A DNA stretch of 64,000 nt from Vanessa cardui (Eukaryota; Arthropoda; Insecta; Lepidoptera; Nymphalidae), in the NCBI RefSeq assembly GCF_905220365.1, contig NC_061154.1, positions 4,898,001 through 4,962,000 on the forward strand, in the 5' to 3' direction. This document shows positions 36,540 to 48,890 of the stretch, piece by piece. The notes beneath the pieces are model-generated. The model was given only the letters and a program-made list of their open reading frames with translations, was not told the DNA's origin and did no database searches. The position numbers were made by a program, and so were the translations under genes. How positions within the stretch are numbered: position 1 is the first letter of the stretch; each line of letters opens with the position of its first letter.

Positions 36540-37199
36540 CAAAACATAGTATAAAACAAAGTTCTCCTCTACTCTCAGTCCCTATGTATGCTAAGATCTT
36601 TGAATCTTTCTTTTAAATAACGGAACAAATTTTGATATATTTTTTGAATAGATAGTGTTATTCGAGATGAAGGTTTTTGTACTTACTATATAGACCATAT
36701 AGTAAAGAAACACTTAGAATTTTAGAAGTTTCTAATGCGGTGTTGTATATAAACAAATTCTGTAACATATTTAGTATCAGTGATTCAAGAGGAAGGTTTC
36801 TGTATATAATACATGAGCAATATAGTAAAGAAACACTGTCGATTTTAGAAGATTCTAATGTGGGGTCTTAAATAAACAAATTCTGTGTTATATTCAGTAT
36901 CAGTGATTCGAGAGGAAGGTTTTTGTATATAATACATGAACAGTAAAGTAAAGAAACACTGTCGATTTTAGAAGATTCTAATGTGGGGTCATATATAAAC
37001 AAATTCTGTAGTAGCTAGGTATAACAAATTATGTAGTAGGTACATTTAGTATCATCATTGCACCCGTGCGAAGCAGGGTCAGGTCGCTAGCTGTTTTATA
37101 AACACATTTTCTCTCATACTTATATACAGATATTACTTCAGACAATATGTTCACGTTAAACCTTACTAAGATCAAGATACCGACTCCAATTACGCTACA
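36540..37199 (-). repeat. Rep-K copy with three internal tandem units
   Basis: On the + strand it runs from CATAGTATAAAACAAAGTT through about three ~118-bp units (starting near 36672, 36793 and 36917) to GCACCCGTGCGAAGCAGGGT and GTCGCTAG (37090). Each unit contains AAGGTTT, ATAGTAAAGAAACACT, TTTTAGAAG, CTAATG, GGTGT or GGGGTC, and AACAAATTCTGT. Similarity to the 57049 copy continues past the CTAG to about 37199. The 64-codon frame inside is not a gene. Confidence 0.75.
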
Positions 37200-37342
37200 A
37201 TCCACACAGACACAATTGTTGTTGAACTTGAACGCTGTGCAATGAATTACTTACAAACATAGGAGCAAATATTTCTAATCTAAATAATTATATTATACCA
37301 AGTCAAACAGACGATATCTATAAATATAGCAACGCCTATTAT

Positions 37343-37460
37343 TACTCGGTAGAATCTCCTTCTCGAACTGGTAATAACTTCACTTAATATAGTTGTTAAA
37401 TGACGATTCAAAAGTGCTTGTGAAAACCTACTTGAATAAAGCACATCTATCTTGATTTTT
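37343..37460 (+). repeat. Rep-C copy
   Basis: CGGTAGAATCTCCTTCTCGA, CACTTAATATAGTTGTTAAA, TGACGATTCAAAAGTGCTTG and AAACCTACTTGAATAAAG. This is the right half of Rep-C. Confidence 0.75.
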
Positions 37461-37508
37461 TTTATTTGAATATCAATTGTTTGATAGTTTTAAAGTAAAG
37501 GTGCTGCA

Positions 37509-37524
37509 GCGCCATCTAGCGGCG
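37509..37524. promoter_or_regulatory. CTCF-like GCGCCATCTAGCGGCG motif
   Basis: Resembles the core of insect and vertebrate CTCF sites. A second match (CCATCTAGCGGCG) is at 52901-52913. Both are followed by loosely similar sequence, so the motif may be carried by a dispersed repeat. Binding is untested. Confidence 0.3.
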
Positions 37525-37603
37525 TATTACATCAAATCGCTTAAAACCTTTACGAAAAATACTAAATAAATGGTATATCCCAGCTCTAATAGTAACAAGT
37601 CAA

Positions 37604-38011
37604 TTGGTCTCGAACTCTATATTTATCTCGAGCATATTACCATTAATATTATGTGTATTATTGATATTAAAAGTTTACCTATACTTTATGTCATCTACTA
37701 CAGTACCCAACAAGTATTATTATATGTTGTTGATTTCTTATATTACAACGAGTATGAATCTACCAACTGTTCGTGTATATACGTATGTGATAACGAGAAC
37801 CGCCCCAAAGATCAGTATTTACGAAAGTTATGCTACTTTAATGTCGTTCTGTTTCGAAGAAAAAATGGTAATCTGTTTGAACTGCCATCAATACGATGGC
37901 ATATTTATAGAATCTATGACATTTAAGATTATTTCAACGAATTCGGATTGTCGTTTCAAGGAATATTCTTGCAAACGCTGTAACAACGTCGCAGAGAAGA
38001 GAAGGCTATAA
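37604..38011 (+). other. unassigned 135-codon open frame with paired cysteines
   Basis: Begins MVSNSIFISSILPLILCVLL, so the first 20 residues are hydrophobic. Near the C terminus are C-x2-C (CLNC) and C-x6-C-x2-C, ending KRCNNVAEKRRL. A different frame is also open over 37570..37926, which argues for low stop density rather than selection. No family is recognised and no splice or promoter support is visible. Possibly chance. Confidence 0.18.
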
Positions 38012-38284
38012 ATAAAAAAAAGATTTAAGGAAAACGTCTTGAGGTAGAAAATTCACCCATCTATTAAAGGATCCCATTTTTAAAAATGGAACAAATCGAT
38101 AACAACGATAACGTGACTGGCGTTTTATCCTGATAACAAAATCACGTGGTATTCCAGTTTAGAGATCCAGCATAATTATTTAGTAGTACCCTTTTTATCG
38201 GCGTAACAATTTAAGGATATATATTATTTATTTCAATGCCAATTACATGAGAGATATCTTTATGAAAATTTCAATGTAGTTTTA

Positions 38285-38400
38285 TCTATGTTTATATTAT
38301 AAATGTCATTGTAACTCTGTCAGGCTGTCACTCTTGCAAGACCAAACCGCTGAACCGGATTTGTATGATGCAAACTTAATCTCCAAGAAAGGACATGGCC
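38285..38400 (+). repeat. LINE-3'-end-like remnant
   Basis: TATTATAAATGTCATTGTAA, CTGTCAGGCTGTCACTCTTG, AGACCAAACCGCTGAACCGG and CTCCAAGAAAGGACA. Related to 34205..34370. Confidence 0.5.
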
Positions 38401-39127
38401 TACTTTTTTTGCCTAACCAACACCTTAAAACGCAATTGAAGCGTGTGACTACTAGCAAATAATATATATTTATTGTATAATTCTATTAACATTGTGTAAA
38501 GTTTCGCGACAGCTGAAGCATTGGAAACAGGACAAACAAACGATGTAACCGTTTCTCTGAGCGGCTTTGACGAACTTCTGTGACCTTGATCTTCTAAGCA
38601 TTTTATAGTTTACTTGAGGTATGTTGTTGGTATCTTCCCTTCTGAGAAGTTTAATTCCATTTGAAGACTCACCGGCGCCTACGTAATATAACAATTCAAG
38701 TATGATTTACAGCTAGTTCAGTATAGTCCAAGAAGCAATTATTATTGGGATATCGTAAATTAATATCAATTAATACACTTCGTATTTAATTCTAAGCGCC
38801 GTCAGTTTGGTTTCGGTAATTCTTAGTGTTGAATCGGTTGAAACTATTTGAGTTAAACAACACCAGATGTTCGTAGTTTAAGGAAACTTTCGTCTGCTGA
38901 TACGATGGAAAGATCTGAAAAGACAAACATCCACCCAAAATTCATGATCATACTAAAAATTTCTTCTATAAAATTCGCTCGAGTATACTATATTAGGACT
39001 AGACGCCGTACGTAGACGAATGAAATAAGGATTTCATACCAATACATTTTTTAAACAATTAGATATAAAAATGTATAAAATACGCGTTAAGCATTTTCAA
39101 ATAATAATTTCAAGTAATACCATGCAA
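38401..39127. other. no gene seen
   Basis: No recognised element. The 74-codon minus frame at 38470..38694 has several cysteines but no recognisable domain. Confidence 0.45.
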
Positions 39128-39212
39128 CTTTAGAACCTTCTAGAAAAAGCCCTTTGGTGCTGCCGATGTCCATAGGCTGTCGTTTTGACTTTCCATCAAG
39201 TGAGAATCCTGC
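39128..39212 (-). repeat. degenerate lepidopteran CACCTGATGG-type repeat
   Basis: On the minus strand, CACTTGATGGAAAGTC, GCCTATGGACATCGGCAGCA and CCAAAGGGC match the order of a very common lepidopteran dispersed repeat. Preceded by TTTTTATGGTACAG, it mimics a short terminal exon, but the repeat match explains it better. Confidence 0.5.
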
Positions 39213-40070
39213 TCGATGTCACCTGTACCATAAAAAGTGAAATACTAAAAGGCTAGACATATAGTATTAAAAATAGTTTTATAATTGAACAAAACAAAAG
39301 ACTTATAAAAATAAATTTCACCAATATTCCTAGGTATCAAGGGCAGAATAACGAACAAGCGCACTGTATATTTTATACATTAAGATATAGTTATATAATA
39401 TATATAATGACTATTAAATGATACAATGGTCTCTGCAGTTACTCGAGGATCAAGTCTCACTGTTGAAATAACAATTGTTTATACAGAAAGGTGTTTGCCA
39501 CCGTCCGAGTATTTGTATTGTATGTGTTTCTGAGTCTCCGATATATTCTATTGGAGGTTTTAAGTGAGGCATCAATGTAGTCGGAGAGGCAATTGCAGGT
39601 CTAGACTCTGTATTTGCTAATGGCAGGATAATTTTTGTCATGACAAAATGGTTTTCTCTATATTTTTATAGATTTTAGGTTTTTATTATACATTATGCTT
39701 CTTTTTATATAAATACAAAAGATATCTCATATATACGAACATATGACTTCTTTGTTAAGTTATTATCGGAAGGGATTATTATCAAAAGGGTATTGATGAT
39801 TATTGCTGTGTATTTCATTATTGTTATCATCATAGTAATGTCTTATAATAATCTGTCATTAATTTATATTATAGTAAGTAATATAAAAACACTTTTTCTT
39901 TGAATGTGTATCGTGTACCGTGTTTTCGAATTTCCTCCAGTATATCAAACGAGTAACCATGTGTAATACCCGAGTTTTTCATCAAAAGCTCTTTACCATA
40001 TTGCCGTTTTAGTGCGGCGTGTAGGGGCGGCATCATTGCTTTTATATAAGGGAACAAATTCTGGACTCTA
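39213..40070. other. two unassigned minus-strand open frames, no supported gene
   Basis: Minus-strand frames 39450..39641 and about 39869..40070 have fairly protein-like composition (the second contains HAALKRQYGKELLMKNSG). They are short, neither has a convincing splice donor, and I recognise neither. They might be relics of one element or gene; transcript data would decide. Confidence 0.2.
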
Positions 40071-41044
40071 TTTTTTTCGTGATCTTTATTGTGGGTAAAA
40101 TAAATACGTTTTCATAGCCACACGTTTAGATCTGAACTTTCAATCTTACTTTATAAAATGCTATTTAGTTGTACGGAGTTTTATTATTTATGTATTTACT
40201 GCCGCACTACAAAAGAAGAAAAACAAACGGACCAACTTTATTATCTCTGTGTGCGAGGCACCTATGCTTGACTCTCGATAATCTTAATAGACTCTATTAT
40301 ACTAGTGTGCGTGGACCTAGTGATGGACTGTTTGGTCAAATAAATATTCCAGAAAAAATAGTAGCGAAAATATTTAAAAACGTAACATTTTTCGTAAGCC
40401 CTTAGAATTTTTCATACTTTTAACAATAGAAGTTGTATCGCAACCACCAGTTAACCAGTTTTAACGGTAACAAATACATCAAAACAATTCGGTTTAATTA
40501 AAAATACATTGTCATTTTTGGGACAGTTGCTTTGAAATTTCACGAGCTAATAAAACTGTTAGTCGTTAAAAGTTACAAACCACTGGCTTACAGTTTCATG
40601 TAATGAACCACGGGAAGTTCATAAACTAATTTAATTACACGTGCTATCTCCATTAATGTACAAACAAATATCGAACTTATGAACGCTGAAACTGAGATGC
40701 TGGTAACAATGACATTTTCATAACTGTAGCCGTTATACAGTGACAATTAATTATTATTTTGAACCAGGCACGTCTATATATCAGTAGGTCTATGTAGGTA
40801 TTATGCTGTAGATATAGAAGTACGCGCACTACTACAGATCAATGAATGTTATTTCGTTGTTCGTGTTAATTATATTACGTTTAAATTACAAAAAACCGAA
40901 GTTGTATAAAATGAAGTTTGTTATACTTTATAATACTTGTATAATATAAGACATAAAGTTAAAATATCTGAAAACGCAAATCTCAAATGAATATTGTTGT
41001 TTCCAAACTGAGTATACATTAGAGAGTTAGTAGGTGATTTTGCT
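40071..41044. other. no gene seen
   Basis: AT-rich with no recognised element. The 78-codon + frame at 40169..40405 is unassigned. Confidence 0.45.
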
Positions 41045-41195
41045 ATATTTATAATTTATCTCGTAGGTAGAAAAATATCGTGAGGCAAACTACATGTGAC
41101 GCATGAAATTCGGCTTTGAGTACGTATTTATCAGCTAACCAGTACTGGAGTGGAGTCGTGGGATAAGCTCCAAAACTTTGTCTTAAGAGACGAGA
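41045..41195 (+). mobile_element. old SINE-A remnant
   Basis: TTATAATTTATCTCGTAGGT, AAATATCGTGAGGCAAACTA, GCTAACCAGTACTGGAGTGG and GGATAAGCTCCAAAACTTTG follow the SINE-A body with many substitutions. Confidence 0.6.
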
Positions 41196-42884
41196 CTGCA
41201 CTGCAGTGATTTTCACTTGATAGATATAATTAATCGACTTAGTAGATTATGTGACGTAATTTTATAAAAGTAAAGTCTCTCAGAACCCAACATCACTAAT
41301 TTGACTTCTTAACAAGATCCTAAACCGTTTCCCGCAAGGGAATTGATTTCCGCAAAATCCTTTTTCAGTGATCGCTTACATAACTAAAGGAACGTAATAA
41401 ACTTCCAGTTACTAGTTTTAATGGGACCTAATACTTACCACACAAGCCCGCATGGGAAAAGATTTTCGTAAAATCAAACTCAAGTATCCTTTTGTAATGT
41501 AATATGAAATACACGTGGAATATATGAGGGTTATACTTGGGTTTGATCTTTCTAGGACTCTTTGAAACATTCCATTTTTTTAGTAAAAGTCTTAAATATA
41601 ATAATTTATAAATATTTATACAAAATTATCATCACTGTTTACCTTTATTCCTAAAGCAATATTTTGTGTTACCTTACAACTTATTGACATTACTAAATGC
41701 CTCGGTATCACTATAGATTATTAACTTCAATACAACCCACATAAATGGTTAAGCAAGTACACAGAGCTCTGCAGCATTCGCGGTTAAGAAAATTATATTG
41801 TTGACTGATGAAGATACGGCTCGCTTTGTTTAATTCAGATACTTCCACGGGATAATGTCTTGAGACGTTATTTTCTGGGGTAATTATGTCGATAACAATA
41901 TGATCTTTGTGTTACGGAAGGCCTTTTGCGCGATTAATATAACCTGAACCCCAAAGTTTCTTTAAGAAATTTATTTAAAGGAATTGAAATATTATAATTG
42001 ATTACAGAGGGTTAATAATTCTTTTATAGGGCAAGTATATTATTTTAAAATAGTATCCCAGAAAGTAATAAAATAATTCGATTGGAACATTCGAAAAAAG
42101 GTATCTGATACATTTTATTATAAAAGTAATGACTATATAGATGATAGCACATCTTGGGAATGAAGCGATCGCCTTCAGACCGTTTCAAATAGAAATTCGA
42201 AAAATTACGACTACATTGTTCCTGTCAGTCGTATATTTCCGAACTGGTAGTCGATTTATTTTTCTTGACTACCAATAAGTAAGTATAATTCTTCTTTATT
42301 AAATAAAGATTGTTAATTTTAGACTCTTGGTAGAATAAAGCTGTTTGTTTCGAATATAACTAATCGATAAATATGTATACATATTACGACACAATTTACA
42401 TATATTATATATTAACGTAATAACTTGTTATATCATATGACCTAATATATTCGTCAATTTGACATCTAGATTCACATGCACTTGCTTTCTCGGGTTGAAC
42501 TGACGCGAGATTCTATAGCGACGAATAGCGTCGAATGGCGTGATAGGGAGCTAAATCGCGGTAATCAGTTTTATTGAATTTGCCGATGCTACATCTAAGT
42601 TGTGTCGTACTATACGTACATTTGGTATTAGTCTATTTTCTTAGATAGTTACTTTTATATTTGTCGTTTCGTGTTACAGCTATCTGAATTAGATCCATTT
42701 GATATTTATCATTCTCAAAGTGAATACTAATTTCTCGTTTACTTTACTTAATGGATTTTTACTGTATCTCGGCGATATTTATTATCGGTCGCTTTGCCTT
42801 GCCCTTGATTTATACCTCGTTTTTAAAATGTACATTTCAATCAGTTTTATTTAGTTGGAGTCACGCGAGTTGAAATTATTGATA
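41196..42884. other. no gene seen
   Basis: AT-rich. A short GC-richer patch at 42490-42560 contains imperfect GCGTCGAATGG-type repeats but no frame or motif that I can assign. Confidence 0.45.
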
Positions 42885-43080
42885 ACTAGCTGAGCCCGTG
42901 ATTTCGGACGCTTTTGAGTTTAACAAAAAAAGTAATTCATCAGCTAGAGAAAATCTGCTCGTTAAAATCGACCCAGCCGTTCCATTACCCGGAACAGGTA
43001 GACAAACAAACAATAATATTAAAAAAATATAATTATGTGTTTTAATATTACAAACAGACACTCAAATTTTATTATACATA
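42885..43080 (+). repeat. LINE-3'-end-like remnant
   Basis: Starts AACTAGCTGAGCCCGTGATT and TCGGACGC, then AAATCGACCCAGCCGTTCC and AGGTAGACAAACAAACAATA. The same layout as other CTAGC-start lepidopteran repeats. Confidence 0.5.
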
Positions 43081-43292
43081 TAGATGTTATTAATGCATTC
43101 TTTGTTTATGTTAAATTTGAATTGAACACTGGTGCTGCTGTAGAATAAGTTCCCTACTGCTGAAATAAGACCTTTTTGGAAGGGACACTATTGGAAGGGA
43201 ACACATAAATCAGTCAAATGAAAATTGAATGGCGTTTATTGGGATTAAGATGTTTAATCGTTTAGTCAGATGTACCCTATCATAACAATCTT

Positions 43293-43509
43293 TATTAACA
43301 TAAGAATTAATAACATTAAATGCTTAAATATATATATACAAATATGAACTAAAACTAGTTACTGTATAAATCTTGACCGCGTGGAATGGCAAGAATGCTA
43401 GCAGCATTTCCCCGTTGAATCGCAATTCCGACCCTCTGGGCAAAAAACGAACCAGCCCTCTTGTCACCAGTGGAGGCAATGAGGCGAGGTGTTATACTTT
43501 TGATGAAGC
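43293..43509 (-). mobile_element. LINE-W 3' fragment
   Basis: On the + strand: ATTAACATAAGAATTAATAA (3' end), AACTAGTTACTGTATAAATC, GCTAGCAGCATTTCCCCGTT and GGGCAAAAAACGAACCAGCC. 5'-truncated just inside the ORF remnant. Confidence 0.8.
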
Positions 43510-45056
43510 CTATCATTAATAATATTCCATCTTATATTAATTACATTCAAAGAAGAGCAGCTTCATAATTAACATTCTTAAAATATAAAACATATTAAGA
43601 TATTGAAGACCATACCACCATCACCAATTCTTACCAAAGATTATTTATTCCGAAGTAACTATGATGTGTCAAATACAGTATTCGGTACAGAAAACGTCTG
43701 AAAACAACATTTATTTTTATTTAAAAGTTAATTATACTATATTCTCATGTATGACCTTATTTAATGATAGCTAATTTGTTACAACATAAATACAATAGTT
43801 TTAAATTCCATTACTACGGATTATGTTATCCAATAAATAATATAGCCACATATTTTCGGAAAGAATTGGATTCGAAATCTAAAATTTTCTTTAACAACGT
43901 TACGGATGGACACCTTTAAAAATGGTAAAACGTGCCGTAGACTTAGAAAAAACGAAACCGAGCTGGATCAAAGAGCGCCTTGTGCCATTGCAAGCACTGG
44001 CTTTTAACTTGATCTAGCATCGATTAAAGCTTTTCACCACCATCAAACCTTGACGACTTCAAAGGATTTTTTAAAGGCTATGAAGATTTTTAGCAAAATG
44101 TTTCAGCTACATTCGAATGAGGTTTATTAAATACTGTGAAGTACGATCACGGTGAAGGTTCCTTTGGACCTTTTTTAGAGAAACGCCGTTAACTTATTCA
44201 TAAAATAATGAACGCGATCTTAAGCGGACAGAAGCGACAGGTATTTTACCTCAGAGCGCCGTCATTTATGAACCGATTTGAAAAAGTATTTTTTTTTTTA
44301 GTGACCTACCACTTCCCTATTTGAATTTGAGGTATTTTTTGTATCAAAGTTTATATTTATGTGAATTCATAATTGTTTTATCTTATGCCTTTTAAATTTA
44401 TTTTTGTAATTAAAAATATTAAGCATGTTTTTTTTTTTTAATTTAAAAATAGAATCTTTAATTGTTTTAAAAATATGAATACAATATCAAAAATATAAAA
44501 GATGATAGAGTTTTTTATGTCATGCGAATTTAATATTTTGTATGTTTTTAAATTTTATTTATTTGTTTACGTTAATGGAATAAAACTAATACTGATTGAT
44601 ATTTTTTCAATTATACCGTGTTAAATATTGTTTCTAAAATTTTATAGAATTAATAATTCAAGTAAAATATTTGTAGTTGTGTTGCATTTATAAAAATAAA
44701 AAAGAATATTTGAACAAGGCTACATAATAAGGATCGTTCTTTTTGATTTTGTCACTCACACATCAGAACGTTATAAAAACTAGATAACTTTATTTTGCTT
44801 TTTCATTCCAAAAATAGGACGTACGTAGATTGCTTTGGGACAATAGGACGTCTCGTATGAATCTCTGTATAAAAAAATATTCACTACCCAAATATCAAGG
44901 AAAGAGAATCCTTATTTATTTATAGGCATTGCTCTTTATGTTTTAGAAATTATTTTTTCTAAATATAACTACACAACTTTAAACTTTAGAAACCTTTTGA
45001 GAGTCACTAGCAAAGTTAGCCAGATGTTCATCAATAAGCTATGTTTATTAACAAAC
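43510..45056. other. no gene seen
   Basis: AT-rich. The stretch 43920-44230 has a lower stop density and a few charged-residue runs in more than one frame but nothing recognisable; an old transposon relic is possible. Confidence 0.4.
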
Positions 45057-45397
45057 ATACTATTAATATTAATAGAGCTGAGATGGCCCAGGGGTTAGAA
45101 CGAGTGCATCTTAACCGATGATTTAGGGTTCAAACCTAGGCAAGCACCACTATATATATGTGCTTAATTTGTGTTTATAATTCATTTCGTGCTCGGCGCT
45201 GAAGGAAAACATCGTGAGGAAACCTGCATGTGTCTAATTTCATTGAAATTCTGCCACATGTGTATTCCACCAACACGCATTGGAACAGCGTGGTGGAATA
45301 TGTTCCAAACCCACTCTTTAATAGGACAGGAGGCCTTAGCCCAGCTGTAGGAAATTTACAGGATGTTACTTTACTTTACTACTTTATACTATTAATA
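45057..45397 (+). mobile_element. SINE-A full copy with exact 12-bp target duplication
   Basis: ATACTATTAATA lies at 45057-45068 and 45386-45397. Between them are head (GAGCTGAGATGGCCCAG, GGGTTCAAACC), body (CATCGTGAGGAAACCTGCAT, CACGCATTGGAACAGCGTGG) and a 3' end TTACAGGATGTTACTTTAC. The tail is TTACTTTACT-like rather than (TTG)n, as in the copy at 48904. Confidence 0.9.
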
Positions 45398-47654
45398 AAT
45401 AGCAGTTATCTGAAGACCAGCTAAAGCGCTAAAGACCAGGCCTAAGAGAAATAAGACGAATGCGTTGGATTTATTAAAGTATACACGCAAACATAAGTAC
45501 GTAAACTCTCTCGATCTTAAAGCCCAACGGGACCCGGGAGAAATCCAGCCTCTACAATGAGAACTGCTTAGTCGCATGCACGCTTCAAATATTTTCTTCA
45601 AAGAAAACTTAATTACTTTTCGCTGGACTGAAAGTATAAACACATAGTTTTCAGAACTGTAGAATTATATAACTTTCTAAACAACGAAATAGATACAAAA
45701 TACAAGAGAAATAACCCGACGTTGTACGAAAATTCAATACAAGCGTGAATCATTGTGTGTCGGTGTCAGAAATAATTATGATATGGAAACAAAATTGAAA
45801 TTTCTTGCCTGTCATACGTAACATCTAGAAAACTGGTGTGTAAACTGAAGGGGACTGTTAGCGGCGAGCGCAATATTCTGTCAGTGTCACGTGTAACGGC
45901 GAAGACAAGGGGATTGATCGGTTGAATAAATTGAAGGTGTTTGTATTGGCGTGAATAAATTGTATAACATTCGATTATACACTGCCCAACATTGCATACA
46001 CGCCCGTATTCCGATGAAGGTTAAAGCAAGTTTAATATAATAACACAGCACAATAGACAATGATTTATTTAACGGATTAATTACATTTAAAAATATTTCG
46101 TTCTTTCTGATGGCTTTTTTTGAAAATTAATTGAGTTAGAGCTCCGCTTTTTTACCGTCACTCGTCACGTATTTAAAACGTATCGGAAGAGCTAATCCAT
46201 CTTTCAACGTATATGGACAAAATTGAATATGTCATTCTTTTAAAAACAAAATATAATACGCCGAGTTTTGCTCTACTACTGGTACGGCCTTATTATTTAA
46301 ATCGCTCCATCTTTACAACGCTTTATTTTTCGACGTTAGGATTTTAGTAATTGTAAAAAAAACACTTAGATTTTTTAAAATATAGGTTAAATACCTATAC
46401 TTAAAAAAGGTGGGTGTTTTTAGTCAACACTCCTTTCTTGTTTGTGTCTAACCAAACGAATAGCTTATTTGTTGACTTTAATTATAAGCTTAATTTCTAG
46501 TCAAAATAAAAACCATATTATTAAACAAAATAAATTTTTAAATTTAAACGGAAAGAATCAATTGAAATACTAAAATAATTTTCGGGTATACCTAGTTTGT
46601 GATTTGTTAAAGTATTTTATTTTTTCATAATGTATTTAAATCTAAATGTCTAAAGTCAATAAAACAATATTTGATGTACGTACTTCACATCTTTAGGGTT
46701 ATTAATATATTTTTAACCGACTTCAAAAAGGACGTTATCAAAGAAGTATTCTCGTATTATTTTTTGCTAGATATATTTTAGGATTTTAGTGGCTGACACT
46801 GGCTCCAAATGTAACAACAATTGTAACTACATATTATAATCGTAAATATACTTTTAAGTAGTTTAATATTTTTCAGTAAAATACAATTTTACTTAGGAGA
46901 ACTCTAAAAAATATGAATTATTTATGATATAGTGTTTTGTTTCAAGTCAAAATTTTATTCATACTTACAGGCACTTTACATTCGATTGATCACGTGAAAC
47001 CAAACATTGCACCAAATACTGGTAATCCTTCATCTCGTTTGCGGTGGCTACGGACGTCGTCGTGATGAAACTAGACAGCATCTAAATAAAGCGTCCATTC
47101 GTACAACACATGGAACATTGTAAAAGGGAATAGATATAAATTAATCCGTCAGGAACTATTATCCTTCACAATACAGAAATGCTACACGCATTGCTACGTT
47201 TATTTACGAGCTCTTATTTTCTTTTCATTTAAGATCAAAAGTAGACTTTATCTAAAATTTCCTCTAACTGACGTTTTACATTATATACTTATAAGTCTAA
47301 TAATAAGTATATATAAGTATAATGATAAGCTTTGAACACAGAAACGCTCTTTGTTTAATTTTCAAGTATGAAAGTATTTATGAGATATGTATATTTAGTA
47401 GAGAATAATCATTACGTGTTACGTTATAAATTAAAGAAGATATAAGAAATAACAAAAAATAAAATTATCTTTCTCTATTGTACGCAATTCACGATAGTAT
47501 TCTACAGGGTGCTGTTATATCTCTTTATTTACTGAGAGCCTTGCTAGTAAATTTGTCCTCATAGACTGTAGATACGGATGGCGCTATTATAGACGGCGGC
47601 TAGAACAGGTGACTGAGTGTATTGTAATCCGAGTCTCATTGAATTTTATGTATA
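45398..47654. other. no gene seen
   Basis: Mostly AT-rich. A GC-richer block at 45510-45560 (CCCAACGGGACCCGGGAGAA) is unassigned and could be a retrotransposon scrap. Confidence 0.4.
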
Positions 47655-47882
47655 AAAGCAAGAAGCTTCCTCTCCCTTTTGAGAAAGCTTGGTGCTTATT
47701 CCACCACGCTGCTCCAAAGCGGGTTGGTGGATTTACATGTAGCAGAATTTCATTTAAATTAGACACATGTACACGATGTTTTATGAGATGAATTATAAAC
47801 ACAAATTAAAATGTGTGTGTTCTAGCAACTGGAGCATTGCGGTATTTATATTTAAAATAAATCTCGTATTTGACAAAGTATG
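47655..47882 (-). mobile_element. SINE-A variant (A') copy
   Basis: The SINE-A 3' half in reverse (CCTCTCCCTTTTGAGAAAGC, TATTCCACCACGCTGCTCC, ACACATGTACACGATGTTTT, GATGAATTATAAACACAAAT) joined to TTCTAGCAACTGGAGCATTG, CGGTATTTATATTTAAAATA and AATCTCGTATTTGACAAAGT. The same junction is at 34408..34612. Confidence 0.8.
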
Positions 47883-48890
47883 AAAACATCTTAAGATCAA
47901 ATGATGAATTAATTCAAAGTCAACGCGCTTAGCTTGGTGGAATACGCTCGAGAAAGGGAAAAAGCCGAAATAAAAACTTATGCCCAGCTTTAGGACACTT
48001 TTACGATCTTCATAACATGATTTAGACAAGAAGTCGAGAGCCATTGTCTGACCGAGGTTCGGGCAATTTTTATACTGAGCAACTTTTGTAAATGAAAATT
48101 GTTTCTTCCCTGTTTGCGAAGCATTAAAAAAATAAACACATTGGAAGTTAAATTGCAAATCCTAATGCAAATTGTTATGATATTTTAGGTGAATTCGAAT
48201 GATTATAAAGTGCCTTTGTTTTGTCTTCTGCATTGCTTATCATTTCTAAACTTACGATCTATCTAAATCACACATCATGATATTACTTCAACGTATATTT
48301 ACTTATTTATTTATTTTTATGGGATATGAAATATGAATATACAAAATTACATATATCAGCAAAGTTACCACTGGTAATATTTGGAGAGTTCGTTACTTAT
48401 ATTCGTAATTTACTATAAGCAACGTATACACGATCGAAGATCCGTCAACTATAAGCAAAGTACTCTTGGGAATTTGATCTATAATTCCAAAGAAAATTAT
48501 ATTAACTTGTACGTAGCTGACGTTGTAAGTGGTATGTCGGTACTAAAATGCGGCTTGATACCGGTATTGGAAATACTTTAGCGGTGTATACCGTGTTAAG
48601 GCACGTGGGTTAAAGTGTATAGTAATCTCATGTAAATCCTCTCATTTACCTCTCTCGATCTACTTTACTGAGCATTCATTATTTATAACTGGCCTGTTTT
48701 ATTTTTTATTTCGAATAGCTGTTACTCACAGTATAAAATTAACTCAGTTCTACCCCCGTTAAGGAATCTAGAAAAAATACTTTTCTAGATAATGAAGTAT
48801 CGTAACGTAACGCAGGTATAGTCTTTACTCTTCAATTAGGGAAAGGATGAAAGTGCTTTATTCATATAATAATGAGACAATTATTGTTCG
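47883..48890. other. no gene seen
   Basis: Unassigned AT-rich sequence. The 121-codon minus frame 47793..48158 starts partly in the A' repeat junction and shows no recognisable domain. Confidence 0.4.

Noticed and set aside
36672..37035. CRISPR-like regular repeats
   Set aside because: The ~118-bp units are adjacent tandem copies without unique spacers and belong to a dispersed element in a eukaryotic genome.
39128..39240. Apparent minus-strand terminal exon (acceptor GGTACAG followed by about 28 sense codons and TAG)
   Set aside because: The sequence follows the order of a common lepidopteran dispersed repeat (CACCTGATGG, CCTATGGACA, CAACACCAGAGG-type), which explains it without a gene.
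47793..48158. 121-codon minus frame as a possible gene
   Set aside because: It begins in the SINE-A' junction and shows no recognisable domain, splice site or codon pattern.
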